Positions 8,806-18,358 of a stretch of DNA of 64,000 nucleotides are shown one piece after another; the first letter of the stretch is position 1, and each line of letters opens with the position of its first letter. The translations under genes and the position numbers were made by a program. Origin of the DNA: Chromobacterium sp. IIBBL 290-4 (GTDB lineage: Bacteria; Pseudomonadota; Gammaproteobacteria; Burkholderiales; Chromobacteriaceae); the NCBI RefSeq assembly GCF_024207115.1, contig NZ_CP100128.1:2604001-2668000 (forward strand), given 5' to 3'. The notes below the pieces were generated by a model that was not told where the DNA came from, ran no database searches, and was given only the letters and a program-made list of their open reading frames with translations.

Positions 8806-10911
8806 ATGAGAATTTCGAAACTCGTCGCCGCCCTGGCCCTGGTGTCCAGCTGCCAATTGCTCGCCGCTCCGCAGAACGACAGCGTGATGCTCAACTTCGT
8901 CAACGCCGACATCGAGACCGTGGTCAAGGCGATAGGCGAAATCAGCGGCAAAAACTTCATCATCGATCCGCGGGTCAAGGGCACCGTCAATATCGTTTCC
9001 AGCCGGCCGGTGCCGCGCGCCTTGTCTTACCAGGTGCTGTTGTCGTCGCTGCGTTTACAGGGCTTCGCCGCGGTGGAGGGCAATGGCGTGGTCAAGATCG
9101 TGCCGGAGGCGGACGCCAAGCTGCACGCCAAGGCCAGCAAGGGCATTCCGCGCGGCGACGGCGACCGCTTGATCACCAAGGTGTTCTCGCTGAAGAACAG
9201 CAACGCCAATCAGCTGGTGCCGGTGATCCGGCCCATTGTTTCGCCCAACAACACGGTGGCGGCTTATCCGCAATCCAATGCGCTGATCGTCACCGACTAC
9301 GCCGACAACATCCAGCGCATCGAATCCATCATCGAATCGATTGAAACTGCCGCGGCGGGCGATACGGTGGTGATCCCGGTGTTGTATGGCTCGGCGGTCG
9401 AATTAGCCAATACGCTGAACAAATTATTGCAAGAGGGCGGCGATGGCGGCGGCAAGACCACCATCCTGGCCGACCCGCGCTCCAATGTGCTGATGGTCAA
9501 GGCCGACGCGCCGGGCAAGATCGGCAAGGTCAAGAGCCTGCTGAAAGTGTTGGACCAACCGAGCCAGGCCGGCTCCAACGTGCGCGTGGTGTATTTGAAG
9601 AACGCCGAGGCCGGCAAGGTGGCGCAGACCTTGCGCGCGCTATTGACCGGCGACGCAGGGCCGCTGCAAGGCCGTGTCGCCGTCTCCACCAATGGCAGCA
9701 GTTCCGGCAGCAGCGGCTTGGGCACCAGTTCATCGGCGACGGGCACATCCTTGGGCGGCAGCAGCAATGCGACGCCCAACGCCGCGGCGGCGCCGGCCGC
9801 CTCCAGTCCCTTGAGCAATGATGCGTCCAGCTCGGGCAACAGCCAATTCGCCAGCGGCAGCGGCTCCATGATTCAGGCGGATCCGACCAACAACGCGCTG
9901 ATCCTGAACGTGCCGGACACCATGTACCAGAATCTGCGCAATGTGATCGACATGCTGGACAAGCGGCGCGCGCAGGTGCTGGTCGAGGCGCTGGTGGTCG
10001 AGATGTCGGCGCAACGCGCCATGGAGCTGGGCGTGCAATGGCAGGCCACCAGCGGCGCGGGCATAGGCGGCACCAATTTCACCAATGGCGTCAATACGCC
10101 CTCCATCATTTCCACCATCGGTCCGACTGGCGTTTTCAATCCGGCCGCGCTGGCCAGCTCGGCCGGTTTGAATCTTGGCTGGTTGCGGCACGGCAATTTG
10201 GCCGCGCTCGCCAAAGCGCTGGAAACCGAGGCTGGCAGCAATGTCGTCGCCAATCCGTCTTTGCTGGCGATGGACAATGAGAAGGCCAAGATACTGATCG
10301 GCCAGGAAGTGCCGGTGCCGACCGGCAGCGTGGCGACGCCGAGCAGCTCCACCGGCGGCACGCCGGTGGTGACCACCAGCTACGACCGCAAGACCATAGG
10401 CTTCAATCTGGAAATCACGCCGCAGATTTCCGAGGGCGGCAGCGTGCGGATGAAGATCATGCAGGAAACCGCCAGCCTGCAGCAATCCGATCTGCAGATT
10501 CTGAACGTGGGCAGCGACGCAGGGCCGACCACGAACCGGCGAGTATTGGAAACCATCGCCAATGTCGACGACGGCAGCATTCTGGCGATCGGCGGCTTGC
10601 TGCAGGATTCGGTGACGGATTCCCAGCAGAAAGTGCCGCTGCTGGGCGACATCCCCTGGCTGGGCGGCTTGTTCCGCTATTCGGTCAAGAATCACAACAA
10701 GACCAACCTGATGATTTTCCTCAAGCCCACCATCATCAAGGATGAGCTGGGCGGCCGCGTCATGGCTCAGGATCGTTACCAGTACATTCTGGGCGACATG
10801 AAGCAAGAGGCGAAGAAGCTGCCGCTGGACCTGGAATCCGCGCTGAAATCCTTGCCGGAGGGCGGCATCAAATCCAGCCTGGAGCGGGATTTCAAGGCGC
10901 AGCCAAAATGA
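8806..10911 (+). CDS. gspD: Type II secretion system secretin GspD
   Basis: The 701-residue outer-membrane secretin has a signal peptide (MRISKLVAALALVSSCQLLA) and then N0-N3 domains, seen for example in MLNFVNADIETVVKAIGEIS and NIQRIESIIESIE. The C-terminal secretin domain carries VANPSLLAMDNEKAKILIGQ and VPLLGDIPWLGGLFRY. It forms the multimeric channel through which folded exoproteins leave the cell. A serine/glycine-rich insert at about residues 295-355 interrupts the N3 region, as in many GspD proteins. No pilotin gene is visible nearby. It ends inside the first codons of gspE (4-base overlap). Confidence 0.96.
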   Translation: MRISKLVAALALVSSCQLLAAPQNDSVMLNFVNADIETVVKAIGEISGKNFIIDPRVKGTVNIVSSRPVPRALSYQVLLSSLRLQGFAAVEGNGVVKIVPEADAKLHAKASKGIPRGDGDRLITKVFSLKNSNANQLVPVIRPIVSPNNTVAAYPQSNALIVTDYADNIQRIESIIESIETAAAGDTVVIPVLYGSAVELANTLNKLLQEGGDGGGKTTILADPRSNVLMVKADAPGKIGKVKSLLKVLDQPSQAGSNVRVVYLKNAEAGKVAQTLRALLTGDAGPLQGRVAVSTNGSSSGSSGLGTSSSATGTSLGGSSNATPNAAAAPAASSPLSNDASSSGNSQFASGSGSMIQADPTNNALILNVPDTMYQNLRNVIDMLDKRRAQVLVEALVVEMSAQRAMELGVQWQATSGAGIGGTNFTNGVNTPSIISTIGPTGVFNPAALASSAGLNLGWLRHGNLAALAKALETEAGSNVVANPSLLAMDNEKAKILIGQEVPVPTGSVATPSSSTGGTPVVTTSYDRKTIGFNLEITPQISEGGSVRMKIMQETASLQQSDLQILNVGSDAGPTTNRRVLETIANVDDGSILAIGGLLQDSVTDSQQKVPLLGDIPWLGGLFRYSVKNHNKTNLMIFLKPTIIKDELGGRVMAQDRYQYILGDMKQEAKKLPLDLESALKSLPEGGIKSSLERDFKAQPK

Positions 10912-12368
10912 ACAAGCCCACCCTGATGCCGCTGTTGGGCTTTCCTTTCGCCCGCGCCAACGGCGTGATCCTGCTGGATGGCGAAAGCGGCCGCCAGCTG
11001 TTGCTGCGCGAAGACGCCAAGCCGGCGGCCTGGGCCGAGGCGCTGCGTTTGCATGGCGGCGTGCTGGCTGGCGTGGAGACGCTGAGCGCGGCGCAGTTCG
11101 AAAAGCGCCTGTCCGAGCACTACGCCAGCCGCGACGGCGCGGCGGCGGAAATGGTGGACGACATCGGGCAGGACATGGACTTGAACCAGATGGTCGAGTC
11201 CTTGCCGACCGTGGAGGACCTGCTGGAAAGCGAGGGCGACGCGCCCATCATCCGCATGATCAACGCGCTGCTCACCCAGGCGCTGCGCGATGGCGCCTCG
11301 GACATCCACATCGAAGCCTTCGAAGACCGCTCCACCGTGCGCTTCCGCCTGGACGGCACGCTGCGCGACGTGGTCAGCCCGCACCGCGCGCTGCACGCGG
11401 CCATGGTTTCGCGGATCAAGATCATGTCCGGCATGGACATCGCCGAGAAGCGCATTCCGCAGGACGGCCGGATCTCGCTGCGCCTGGGCGGCCGGCCGGT
11501 GGATGTGCGGGTGTCGACGCTGCCCACCAGCCACGGCGAGCGGGTGGTGCTGCGTCTCTTGGACAAGGAAAACGCGCGCTTGGATCTGGCCACGCTGGGC
11601 ATGGCGGCGGACACGCTGGCCTCGGTGGACAAACTGATCAATCAGCCGCACGGCATCCTGCTGGTGACCGGTCCTACCGGTTCCGGCAAAACCACCACGC
11701 TGTATGCGGCTTTGTCCCGTCTGGACGCCGGCCACACCAATATCATGACGGTGGAAGACCCGGTGGAATACCACCTGGACGGCGTTGGCCAGACCCAGGT
11801 CAATCCCAAAATCGACATGAGCTTCGCCAAAGCGCTGCGGGCCATTCTGCGGCAAGACCCGGACGTGGTGATGATAGGCGAAATTCGCGATCTGGAAACG
11901 GCGCAGATCGCGGTGCAGGCGTCGCTGACCGGCCACTTGGTGCTGGCCACGCTGCATACCAACGACGCGGCCAGCGCGGTGACGCGTCTCACCGATATGG
12001 GCGTGGAGCCCTTCCTGCTGGCCTCGTCGCTGTTGGGGGTGATGGCGCAGCGCTTGGTGCGCCGCGTCTGCCCGCAGTGCAAGGCGCCGCACCCGGTGCC
12101 CTTGGAGGATGAGCCGGAGGTGGTGCACTACCGGCCGGTGGGCTGCCCCGCCTGCGCCGGCTCCGGCTACAAAGGCCGTTACGGCGTGTATGAATTGATG
12201 CTGGTGGACGACGCGATGCAGCGGCTGATCCATGACCGCGCCTCCGAGCAGCGCCTGCGCGACCACGCCCAGCGCCACGGCATGCGCAGCCTGCGCGACG
12301 ACGGCCTGCGCTGGGTCAAGGCCGGCGAGACCAGCCTGGAAGAAATCCTGCGGGTGACGAGAAGCTGA
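10908..12368 (+). CDS. gspE: Type II secretion system ATPase GspE
   Basis: The 486-residue cytoplasmic ATPase powers the pseudopilus. It shows Walker A GPTGSGKTTTLYAALS, the Asp box, Walker B RQDPDVVMIGEIRDLETA, and the zinc-binding tetracysteine module (CPQC and CPAC separated by about 25 residues) that marks GspE among secretion ATPases. The N-terminal domain, about residues 1-130, contacts GspL. Its start overlaps the gspD stop by four bases and its stop overlaps the gspF start by one base, which indicates tight translational coupling. Confidence 0.96.
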   Translation: MNKPTLMPLLGFPFARANGVILLDGESGRQLLLREDAKPAAWAEALRLHGGVLAGVETLSAAQFEKRLSEHYASRDGAAAEMVDDIGQDMDLNQMVESLPTVEDLLESEGDAPIIRMINALLTQALRDGASDIHIEAFEDRSTVRFRLDGTLRDVVSPHRALHAAMVSRIKIMSGMDIAEKRIPQDGRISLRLGGRPVDVRVSTLPTSHGERVVLRLLDKENARLDLATLGMAADTLASVDKLINQPHGILLVTGPTGSGKTTTLYAALSRLDAGHTNIMTVEDPVEYHLDGVGQTQVNPKIDMSFAKALRAILRQDPDVVMIGEIRDLETAQIAVQASLTGHLVLATLHTNDAASAVTRLTDMGVEPFLLASSLLGVMAQRLVRRVCPQCKAPHPVPLEDEPEVVHYRPVGCPACAGSGYKGRYGVYELMLVDDAMQRLIHDRASEQRLRDHAQRHGMRSLRDDGLRWVKAGETSLEEILRVTRS

Positions 12369-13579
12369 TGGCGGCCTTCAAGTACACCGCCTATGACGCG
12401 GCCGGCAAAGAGCTCAGCGGTTTGATGGAGGCCGATTCCGCCCGCGCCGCCCGCGTGCAGCTGCGCGAGCGCGGCTTGCTGCCGGTTGCCGTGGAAGGCG
12501 TCAACGCCAAAACCGGCGGCGCGGGCAGCAATGCGCTGCGCCGCGGCTTGCCGCGCGCCGAATTGGTGATGCTCACCGAGCAGATGTCCACCTTGCTCAA
12601 CGCCGGCCTGACCTTGGAAAAAGCGCTGACCGCGGTGACTGAGCAGTCGGAAAACACCCGCACCCGCACGGTGCTGGCGGCGCTGCGCAGCGACATCCTG
12701 GAGGGCAAGAGCTTCGCCCAGGCCCTGTCCGCCGCGCCGGGCGTCTTCTCGCCGCTGTACCGCTCCCTGGTGCAGGCCGGCGAGCAGTCCGGCCATCTGG
12801 ACATGGTGATGTCGCGGTTGTCGGAGTATCTGGACAAGCGCCAGAACACCCAGCAGAAAGTGACGCTGGCGCTGGCCTACCCGGCGGTGGTGACGCTGGT
12901 GGCCATTTTGGTGGTGGCCGGTCTGATGAGCTATGTGGTGCCGCAGGTGGTCAGCGTGTTCGCCCAGACCAAGCAGACGCTGCCATTCCTGACGCGCGCG
13001 CTGGTGGCGTGCAGCGATTTCCTGCGCCAATGGGGCGTGGTTTTGCTGATTTCCATCGTCGCCGCGGTTTTCCTGATCGTCCGCGCCTTGCGCGCGCCGG
13101 CGCTGAAGCGCCGCTTTCATGTGCGGGTGCTCAAGCTGCCGGTGTTCGGCCGCTTGTTCCGCGCGCTCAACACCGCGCGCATGGCCAGCACTTTGTCCAT
13201 TCTGGTCGGCTCCGGCGTGCCGCTGCTGACGGCGCTGGAAACCGCGCGCGGGCTGATGACCATGCTGCCGATGCAGGACGCGGTGACGGATGCGATGAAC
13301 AAGGTGCGCGAGGGCGTGTCCTTGTCTCGGGCCTTGAACGCCAGCAAGCAGTTCCCGCCGGTGTTGATTCACCTGATTTCCAGCGGCGAGGCCAGCGGCA
13401 CGCTGTCGCACATGCTGGACCGCGCCGCCCAGCAGCAGGAGCAGGAGGTGGAGCGCAAGCTGGCCACCTTCACCACGCTGATGGAGCCGCTGCTGATCCT
13501 GGTGATGGGCGGCATGGTGCTGATGATCGTGCTGGCCATCATGATGCCCATCATCGACATGAACCAGATGGTGCATTGA
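12368..13579 (+). CDS. gspF: Type II secretion system inner-membrane platform protein GspF
   Basis: This 403-residue polytopic protein has two repeated GspF/PilC domains, at about residues 70-190 and 275-395. Each has the [12 protein letters not shown] / [13 protein letters not shown] type segment and the GE(Q/A)SG motif ([12 protein letters not shown] and [12 protein letters not shown]). Three hydrophobic membrane segments lie at about 170-195, 222-242 and 375-397. It anchors the GspE-GspL-GspM platform. The 59 bases after it include the ribosome site for gspG. Confidence 0.95.
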   Translation: MAAFKYTAYDAAGKELSGLMEADSARAARVQLRERGLLPVAVEGVNAKTGGAGSNALRRGLPRAELVMLTEQMSTLLNAGLTLEKALTAVTEQSENTRTRTVLAALRSDILEGKSFAQALSAAPGVFSPLYRSLVQAGEQSGHLDMVMSRLSEYLDKRQNTQQKVTLALAYPAVVTLVAILVVAGLMSYVVPQVVSVFAQTKQTLPFLTRALVACSDFLRQWGVVLLISIVAAVFLIVRALRAPALKRRFHVRVLKLPVFGRLFRALNTARMASTLSILVGSGVPLLTALETARGLMTMLPMQDAVTDAMNKVREGVSLSRALNASKQFPPVLIHLISSGEASGTLSHMLDRAAQQQEQEVERKLATFTTLMEPLLILVMGGMVLMIVLAIMMPIIDMNQMVH

Positions 13580-13638
13580 GCCCAATTGAATGGAAGCAAC
13601 CCGGCGGGGTTTCGCCGGATTTTGAAGATGGAGATGCA

Positions 13639-14082
13639 ATGAAACAGATTCAACGCGCCGCCCAACGCGGCTTTACCCTGATCGAAATCATGGTGGTGAT
13701 CGTCATCCTCGGCGTGCTGGCCGCGCTGGTGGTGCCCAAGGTGATGAGCCGCCCGGACGAGGCGCGCATCGTCGCGGCCAAGCAGGACATCGGCGCCATC
13801 AGCCAGGCATTGAAGCTGTACCGCCTGGACAACGGCCGCTATCCGAGCACCGACCAGGGCCTGCAAGCGCTGGTGCAAAAGCCGAGCGCCGCGCCGGAAC
13901 CGAAAAACTGGAAGCCGGGCGGCTACCTGGAGCGTCTGCCCAAGGACCCGTGGGGCAATCCGTATCAATACGCCAATCCGGGCACCCATGGCGAAATCGA
14001 CATCTGGAGCTTCGGCGCCGACGGCCAGCCGGGCGGGGAAGGCAATGATGCCGACATAGGCAACTGGGAAAGCGGCAAGTAA
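13639..14082 (+). CDS. gspG: Type II secretion system major pseudopilin GspG
   Basis: The 147-residue major pseudopilin has the prepilin cleavage site [23 protein letters not shown] with glutamate at position +5. Its C-terminus holds the conserved globular part: [32 protein letters not shown] and [13 protein letters not shown], which carries the calcium-binding loop. The start at 13639 follows a GGAGATGC context and gives a seven-residue positively charged leader. Processing needs a prepilin peptidase (GspO/PilD). No such gene is in the window, so it is presumably shared with a type IV pilus locus elsewhere. Confidence 0.96.
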   Translation: MKQIQRAAQRGFTLIEIMVVIVILGVLAALVVPKVMSRPDEARIVAAKQDIGAISQALKLYRLDNGRYPSTDQGLQALVQKPSAAPEPKNWKPGGYLERLPKDPWGNPYQYANPGTHGEIDIWSFGADGQPGGEGNDADIGNWESGK

Positions 14083-14100
14083 GCCGACGGAGCAGTCTGG

Positions 14101-14577
14101 ATGACTTTGCCGGATCGCCAGCGCGGTTTCACGCTGATCGAGGTGATGGTGGTGATGCTGATCATCGGCGTCCTCGCCACCACCGTCACGCTCAGCCTGC
14201 GGCCGGACACCCATCGTCTGTTGAATGACGAGGCCTACCGTTTCGCCCGCGTGCTGGAACAGGCGGGCGCCGCCGCGGAAATGGGCGATACGCTGGCCTT
14301 GAGCTGGACGGGCAAAGGCTATGCCTTCAGCCGCATGAACGACGACGGCGCCTGGGAGACGGTCAGCGAGGACTTGCTGGCCGAGCATCCCTGGCCGGAT
14401 GGCATCCAGGGCGAGACGGCCCTGCTGGACGGCAAGCCCTGGCCCAAGGGCAGGCCGGTGTTGCTGTGGCAGGATGGCCGCGCCGCCACGCTGGCGCTGA
14501 GCCTGGCGGGGGCGGGCCGTCACCTCACCGTGCTGCAATCGCCGTTGGGGCGGGTCACCGTGGCGGACGGCTCATGA
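14101..14577 (+). CDS. gspH: Type II secretion system minor pseudopilin GspH
   Basis: The protein has 158 residues with the prepilin motif [26 protein letters not shown] near the N-terminus and a short beta-rich globular domain that includes LNDEAYRFARVLEQAGAAAE, a typical GspH helix. It is a minor component of the pseudopilus tip. It begins 18 bases after gspG, and its stop codon overlaps the gspI start (ATGA). Confidence 0.9.
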   Translation: MTLPDRQRGFTLIEVMVVMLIIGVLATTVTLSLRPDTHRLLNDEAYRFARVLEQAGAAAEMGDTLALSWTGKGYAFSRMNDDGAWETVSEDLLAEHPWPDGIQGETALLDGKPWPKGRPVLLWQDGRAATLALSLAGAGRHLTVLQSPLGRVTVADGS

Positions 14578-14954
14578 GGCGGCAAGAGGGCTTTACCCTG
14601 TTCGAGGTATTGGTCGCGCTCGCCATCATCGCCGTGGCGCTGGGCGCTTTGCTGCGCGCCACCGGCCTTGCCGCCGACAACGCGGAAGGCATGGAGCGGC
14701 GGATGCAGGCCAATTGGGAGGCGCAGAACCAGATCGCGATGCTGCAGGCGCTGCGCCAGTTTCCCGAGCCGGGACAGCAGGCCGGGGAGAGCAAGGAAGA
14801 CGGCGTCGAATGGCGCTGGGAGCGCGATGTCAGCACCACGCCTAACCCCAATTTCCGCAAAGTGGTAGTGCGCATCCTGGCGCCCGGCGCGGGGCATTAC
14901 GTGCTGGCGGAGATCACCGGCTATCTGAGGCAGCAGCCGGGAGGCGGCGGGTGA
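14574..14954 (+). CDS. gspI: Type II secretion system minor pseudopilin GspI
   Basis: This 126-residue minor pseudopilin has the cleavage site RRQEG/FTLFEVLVALAIIAVALGAL and the downstream features of GspI: an ENQ-like WEAQNQIAML segment, EWRWERDVSTT and a short C-terminal strand region. It nucleates the GspI-GspJ-GspK tip complex. The ATG at 14574 overlaps the gspH stop, and an upstream in-frame start would run into gspH with no similarity. Confidence 0.92.
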   Translation: MRRQEGFTLFEVLVALAIIAVALGALLRATGLAADNAEGMERRMQANWEAQNQIAMLQALRQFPEPGQQAGESKEDGVEWRWERDVSTTPNPNFRKVVVRILAPGAGHYVLAEITGYLRQQPGGGG

Positions 14955-15541
14955 GTGCGAAAACACAGCGCGGCATGACGCTGCTGGAAATCCTGGTGGC
15001 GATGAGCTTGCTCGCCATCCTGTCAGTGATGGGCTACAAGGCTTTCGGCTCATTGCTCATCGCCCGCGAGCGGCTGATGCAGACCGGGGAGCAATGGGTG
15101 GATGCCGCCCGCGCGTTCCGCCGTTTGGAAAGCGACTTGTCCGGCCAGCAGCCCTCGCCGACCAATGGCGACCAAATGCTGGGGGCGATGCTGGGCGCCA
15201 GCTCGCTGACGCTGCTGGAGGAGGGCAAAGGGCAATCGCTGGTGCTGGAGTCGGTTTCCGCCCGTTACCCCGGCGGGATGGAGCGCATCAGTTATCAGGC
15301 TGGCGAAAAGGGCTTGAGCTGGTCGGCGGGCAGCGGCGGCAGCGGTTCGGAAGCGCCTATCGCCTACACCTTGCTGGGCGCGGGCATGCAGGTTTCCTGG
15401 CGGGTGCTGCTGAATGACGGCAGCTGGCAAAACGTGTGGCCCATGGGCGATGGCGCCCAGGGGCGGGTGGCGCGGGCGCTGGAAATGCGGGTGAAGATGC
15501 CGGGCGGCAAGCAGGTGCACCGGGTATGGGTGCTGCCATGA
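14951..15541 (+). CDS. gspJ: Type II secretion system minor pseudopilin GspJ
   Basis: The 196-residue minor pseudopilin starts with GTG at 14951, overlapping the gspI stop. The prepilin motif is KTQRG/MTLLEILVAMSLLAILSVMGY, with methionine instead of phenylalanine at +1, a tolerated variation. The helix FRRLESDLSGQQP and the C-terminal VARALEMRVKMPGG match the family. It forms the pseudopilus tip with GspI and GspK. Its stop overlaps the gspK start (ATGA). Confidence 0.92.
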   Translation: MSAKTQRGMTLLEILVAMSLLAILSVMGYKAFGSLLIARERLMQTGEQWVDAARAFRRLESDLSGQQPSPTNGDQMLGAMLGASSLTLLEEGKGQSLVLESVSARYPGGMERISYQAGEKGLSWSAGSGGSGSEAPIAYTLLGAGMQVSWRVLLNDGSWQNVWPMGDGAQGRVARALEMRVKMPGGKQVHRVWVLP

Positions 15542-16530
15542 GAAAACATCAGTCCGGCATGGCGGTGATCATGGCCTTGCTCATCGTCGCGCTGGCGACG
15601 ACGGCGGCCAGCCTGGTGCTGTGGCAGCAGGGCCTGTGGTGGCATCAGCTGGAAAACGACAAGAGCCGCGCCCAGCTGCGTTTGGTGGCGGACGCCGGCC
15701 TGGGCTGGGCGATGGAGATTTTGCGCTTCAACAACGGACCGGCCGGCAACGGCGTGGTGGCGCTGTCCCAGCTGTGGGCGCAGCCCTTGCCGCAGACCGA
15801 GGCGCAGGGCGTGAAGGTCAGCGGCTCGCTCAGCGATCTGCAAGGCCGTTTCAATATCAATTCGCTGGTGGTGAATGGCCAGACCAATGCCGATCAACTG
15901 ACCTTCTACAAGCGTTTGCTGACCAATCTGCAGCTGCCGAGCAAGCTGTCCGATCCGGTGGTGAAGGCCTTGCGCGGCGGCAAGGGCGAGGATGAGAAGC
16001 CGGTCGGCGGCGACGCCGCCGCGGCACCCGCGTCCAGCCATCCCTTGTTGAGGGTGGAAATGCTGCGCTGGCTGCCGGGCTATACCCCGGAGGTGATGGA
16101 AAAGCTGCTGCCGCATATCGCGGCGCTGCCGTCCACGGTGAATCAGATCAACGTCAACACCGCCACTGACAAGGTGTTGAAGACGATGCTGCCTGGCGCG
16201 GGCGACGGCAATCTGCTGGTGATGCTCAAGCAGCGGCAGAGCAATTATTTCAAGGACGCTGCCGATTTCAAGGCGCGCCTGCCCGCGCCGGGCACGGTCG
16301 CCTATCCGGATGGCGGCATCGTGACGGCGTCCAACTATTTCCAGCTCGACAGCAAGTCCAGCTACGGCAAGGCCAAGCTGGCGATGCGGGCGATGATTTA
16401 CAGCAATCAGAATGTCGTCAGATTGGTCTGGCGGCAGGACGGCAATGATGGCCGCGTGGCGGCCGGCGTGGCGAACGGATCCGCTGCCGCCGAATCGGGC
16501 AACGCCGGGCCGATACGCTCGGGCGGCTGA
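15538..16530 (+). CDS. gspK: Type II secretion system tip pseudopilin GspK
   Basis: The 330-residue protein is the large tip pseudopilin. The N-terminus KHQSG/MAVIMALLIVALATTAASL lacks the +5 glutamate, which is characteristic of GspK. Further motifs are LSDLQGRFNINSLV, INVNTATDKVLKTMLPG (the helix-hairpin region) and YFQLDSKSSYGKAKLAMRAMIY. It caps the pseudopilus and may contact the secretin. About 126 bases follow before gspL, containing a small stem (CTCGCC/GGCGAG near 16583-16602) without a T run, so read-through into gspL is likely. Confidence 0.92.
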   Translation: MRKHQSGMAVIMALLIVALATTAASLVLWQQGLWWHQLENDKSRAQLRLVADAGLGWAMEILRFNNGPAGNGVVALSQLWAQPLPQTEAQGVKVSGSLSDLQGRFNINSLVVNGQTNADQLTFYKRLLTNLQLPSKLSDPVVKALRGGKGEDEKPVGGDAAAAPASSHPLLRVEMLRWLPGYTPEVMEKLLPHIAALPSTVNQINVNTATDKVLKTMLPGAGDGNLLVMLKQRQSNYFKDAADFKARLPAPGTVAYPDGGIVTASNYFQLDSKSSYGKAKLAMRAMIYSNQNVVRLVWRQDGNDGRVAAGVANGSAAAESGNAGPIRSGG

Positions 16531-16656
16531 TTCGGCAGCTCGGCAATTGAATGCTTATCCCCTGGCTTTGCCCTGCGAGGGGCTCGCCCGCAAGAAGGCG
16601 AGGGGCCTGGTTAACTATAGGGATCGTGCAATGGGCGCGGTCCGCGGGAGACAAGA

Positions 16657-17847
16657 ATGACGACGCTGCGACTCTATCTCAGGCCGGGTTGGCCCGATAG
16701 CGAGCCCGGCTTGCCCTGGGCCTTGCTGAACGCCCGCGGCGAACCGGCCGCCCAGGGTGACAGCGCGCCGGGCGGCTGGCCTAAGGCCGAGCACTGCGAG
16801 CTGGTGTTGCCGGCGGGCCGCACGCTGTTCACCGATGTGAAGCTGCCGGATGCGGTCAAGCAGCCGGCGGCGGCGGTGGTGGGCTTCGCGCTGGAGGAAA
16901 GGCTGGGCAACGATCCCGCTGCGAATTTGTACGCCCTGGGCGACAACGGGGCCGATGGCCGCCGCGCCGTGGCGGTGACCGAGGCGGCCTCGGTGCGGCG
17001 CGCCGTGGCCATGCTCAAGCAACTGGGCCGCTTGTGCGACCGCATCGTGCCGGAGGAGTGCCTCATGCCGGCGCCGGCGGCGGATGGCTGGAGCGTGACC
17101 CGTCTGGCCGACCGCTGGCTGGTGCGCGCGGCCGCGCCGTTCGCCGCCAGCCTGCCGCTGGGCGGCGCGTTGCTGGAGCAGCATTTGTTCGCCTCCTTGA
17201 TGGCGGCGTCTCCTCCGGCGTCCTTGCGGCTGTCGGGCGTGGACAGCGTGGACGAAGTGCTGAGCCGTTTGCCGGGCTGGCAGGGTGAGGCCAGTCGAGT
17301 CGACCGTTACGACTGGCGCAGCGGCCGCCGCCAAGGGGCTTTCGATTTCGCCCAGGGCGAATTGGCGGCCAACCGCCTGTGGCGCGACTGGGCGCCGTCT
17401 TTCAAGCGGGCGGGCTGGCTGCTTGGCATGCTGGTGGTCGCCCAATTGGCGCTGACCTTGGGCCAGTCCGGCTGGTACGCCTGGCAGAAGCACAGCCTGT
17501 CGCAACGCATCGTCAAAACCGCGACGCCGTGGATAGGCGGCCAGGCTTTGCCGGGCAGTAGCGCGCTGCCGATGCTGCGGGCGGTCGATCGGCTGAGGCT
17601 GAGCCACGGCCAGGCGGCGCGGGACGATATGGTCGAGCTGATGGGCGCTTTGGCGGCGGTCGCCGGCCGCGATTTGCAGGTGCGGACGCTGGAGTACGAA
17701 TCCGGCCGCCTCAAGCTGCAAGTGGCGGATGTGCCGCCGGAAGCGCTGGCGCGCTGGCGCAAGCAGCTGGAAGCCAGGCAGATTCTGCTGGACGCGGTCA
17801 GCAGCCAGCCTGGCGCCAAGCAATTGGTGATCGCGCGGGAGCCTTGA
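16657..17847 (+). CDS. gspL: Type II secretion system protein GspL
   Basis: The 396-residue bitopic inner-membrane protein has an N-terminal actin-like cytoplasmic domain (about residues 1-240) that recruits GspE. One membrane segment lies near residues 250-270 (GWLLGMLVVAQLALTL). The periplasmic ferredoxin-like domain includes MVELMGALAAVAGRD and LKLQVADVPPEALARW. It partners with GspM, whose gene starts one base after the gspL stop. Sequence conservation is low, as usual for GspL, so the call rests on both domain layout and operon position. Confidence 0.9.
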   Translation: MTTLRLYLRPGWPDSEPGLPWALLNARGEPAAQGDSAPGGWPKAEHCELVLPAGRTLFTDVKLPDAVKQPAAAVVGFALEERLGNDPAANLYALGDNGADGRRAVAVTEAASVRRAVAMLKQLGRLCDRIVPEECLMPAPAADGWSVTRLADRWLVRAAAPFAASLPLGGALLEQHLFASLMAASPPASLRLSGVDSVDEVLSRLPGWQGEASRVDRYDWRSGRRQGAFDFAQGELAANRLWRDWAPSFKRAGWLLGMLVVAQLALTLGQSGWYAWQKHSLSQRIVKTATPWIGGQALPGSSALPMLRAVDRLRLSHGQAARDDMVELMGALAAVAGRDLQVRTLEYESGRLKLQVADVPPEALARWRKQLEARQILLDAVSSQPGAKQLVIAREP

Positions 17848-17848
17848 G

Positions 17849-18358
17849 ATGCAAGCGTACAAACAACAATTTCTCGAATACTGGAGCCAGCGCAGCGCGC
17901 GAGAGCAGCGGCTGCTGACCTTGATGGGCGCGGTGCTGGGCGTGGCCTTTTTGTACCTGGGCGTGTGGGAGCCGGCGCAGGCTTCATTGCAGCGCAATCG
18001 CGGCGCGGTGGCCAGGCTGCAGGCCGAGGCTGGCATGGTGGAGTCGCTGGCGGCCGAGGCGGACAAGCTCAAGCGCCAGCCGGCGCAGACGCCGCTGCCG
18101 GCCAAGGAACTGATCCCTTTGCTGCAGCAGACGGCCAAGAGCCAGGGCGCGTCGCTGGCCAATTTGCAGTTCAGCCCGGACGGCGAGTCGGGGGTGGATG
18201 TCGAAGGCGTGGTCGGCTTTGACGATTGGGTGCGCTATCTGGGGATCTTGTCCGCGCAGCAGCAAGTGCGCGTGGTGAGCGCCAAGGCCGAGGCGCAAGG
18301 CGTGCCGGGCCAAGCCAAGGTCAAGGCCCTGCTCATGCATGCGGGAGCGGCGGAATGA
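17849..18358 (+). CDS. gspM: Type II secretion system protein GspM
   Basis: This 169-residue protein has a short cytoplasmic N-terminus with FLEYWSQRSAREQRLLTL, the typical GspM opening. A membrane segment lies at about residues 26-42 and a periplasmic coiled helix plus ferredoxin-like fold follows, including LIPLLQQTAKSQGASLANLQ and FDDWVRYLGILSAQQQVRV. It stabilises GspL and the platform. It directly follows gspL and its stop overlaps the gspN start (ATGA). Confidence 0.9.
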   Translation: MQAYKQQFLEYWSQRSAREQRLLTLMGAVLGVAFLYLGVWEPAQASLQRNRGAVARLQAEAGMVESLAAEADKLKRQPAQTPLPAKELIPLLQQTAKSQGASLANLQFSPDGESGVDVEGVVGFDDWVRYLGILSAQQQVRVVSAKAEAQGVPGQAKVKALLMHAGAAE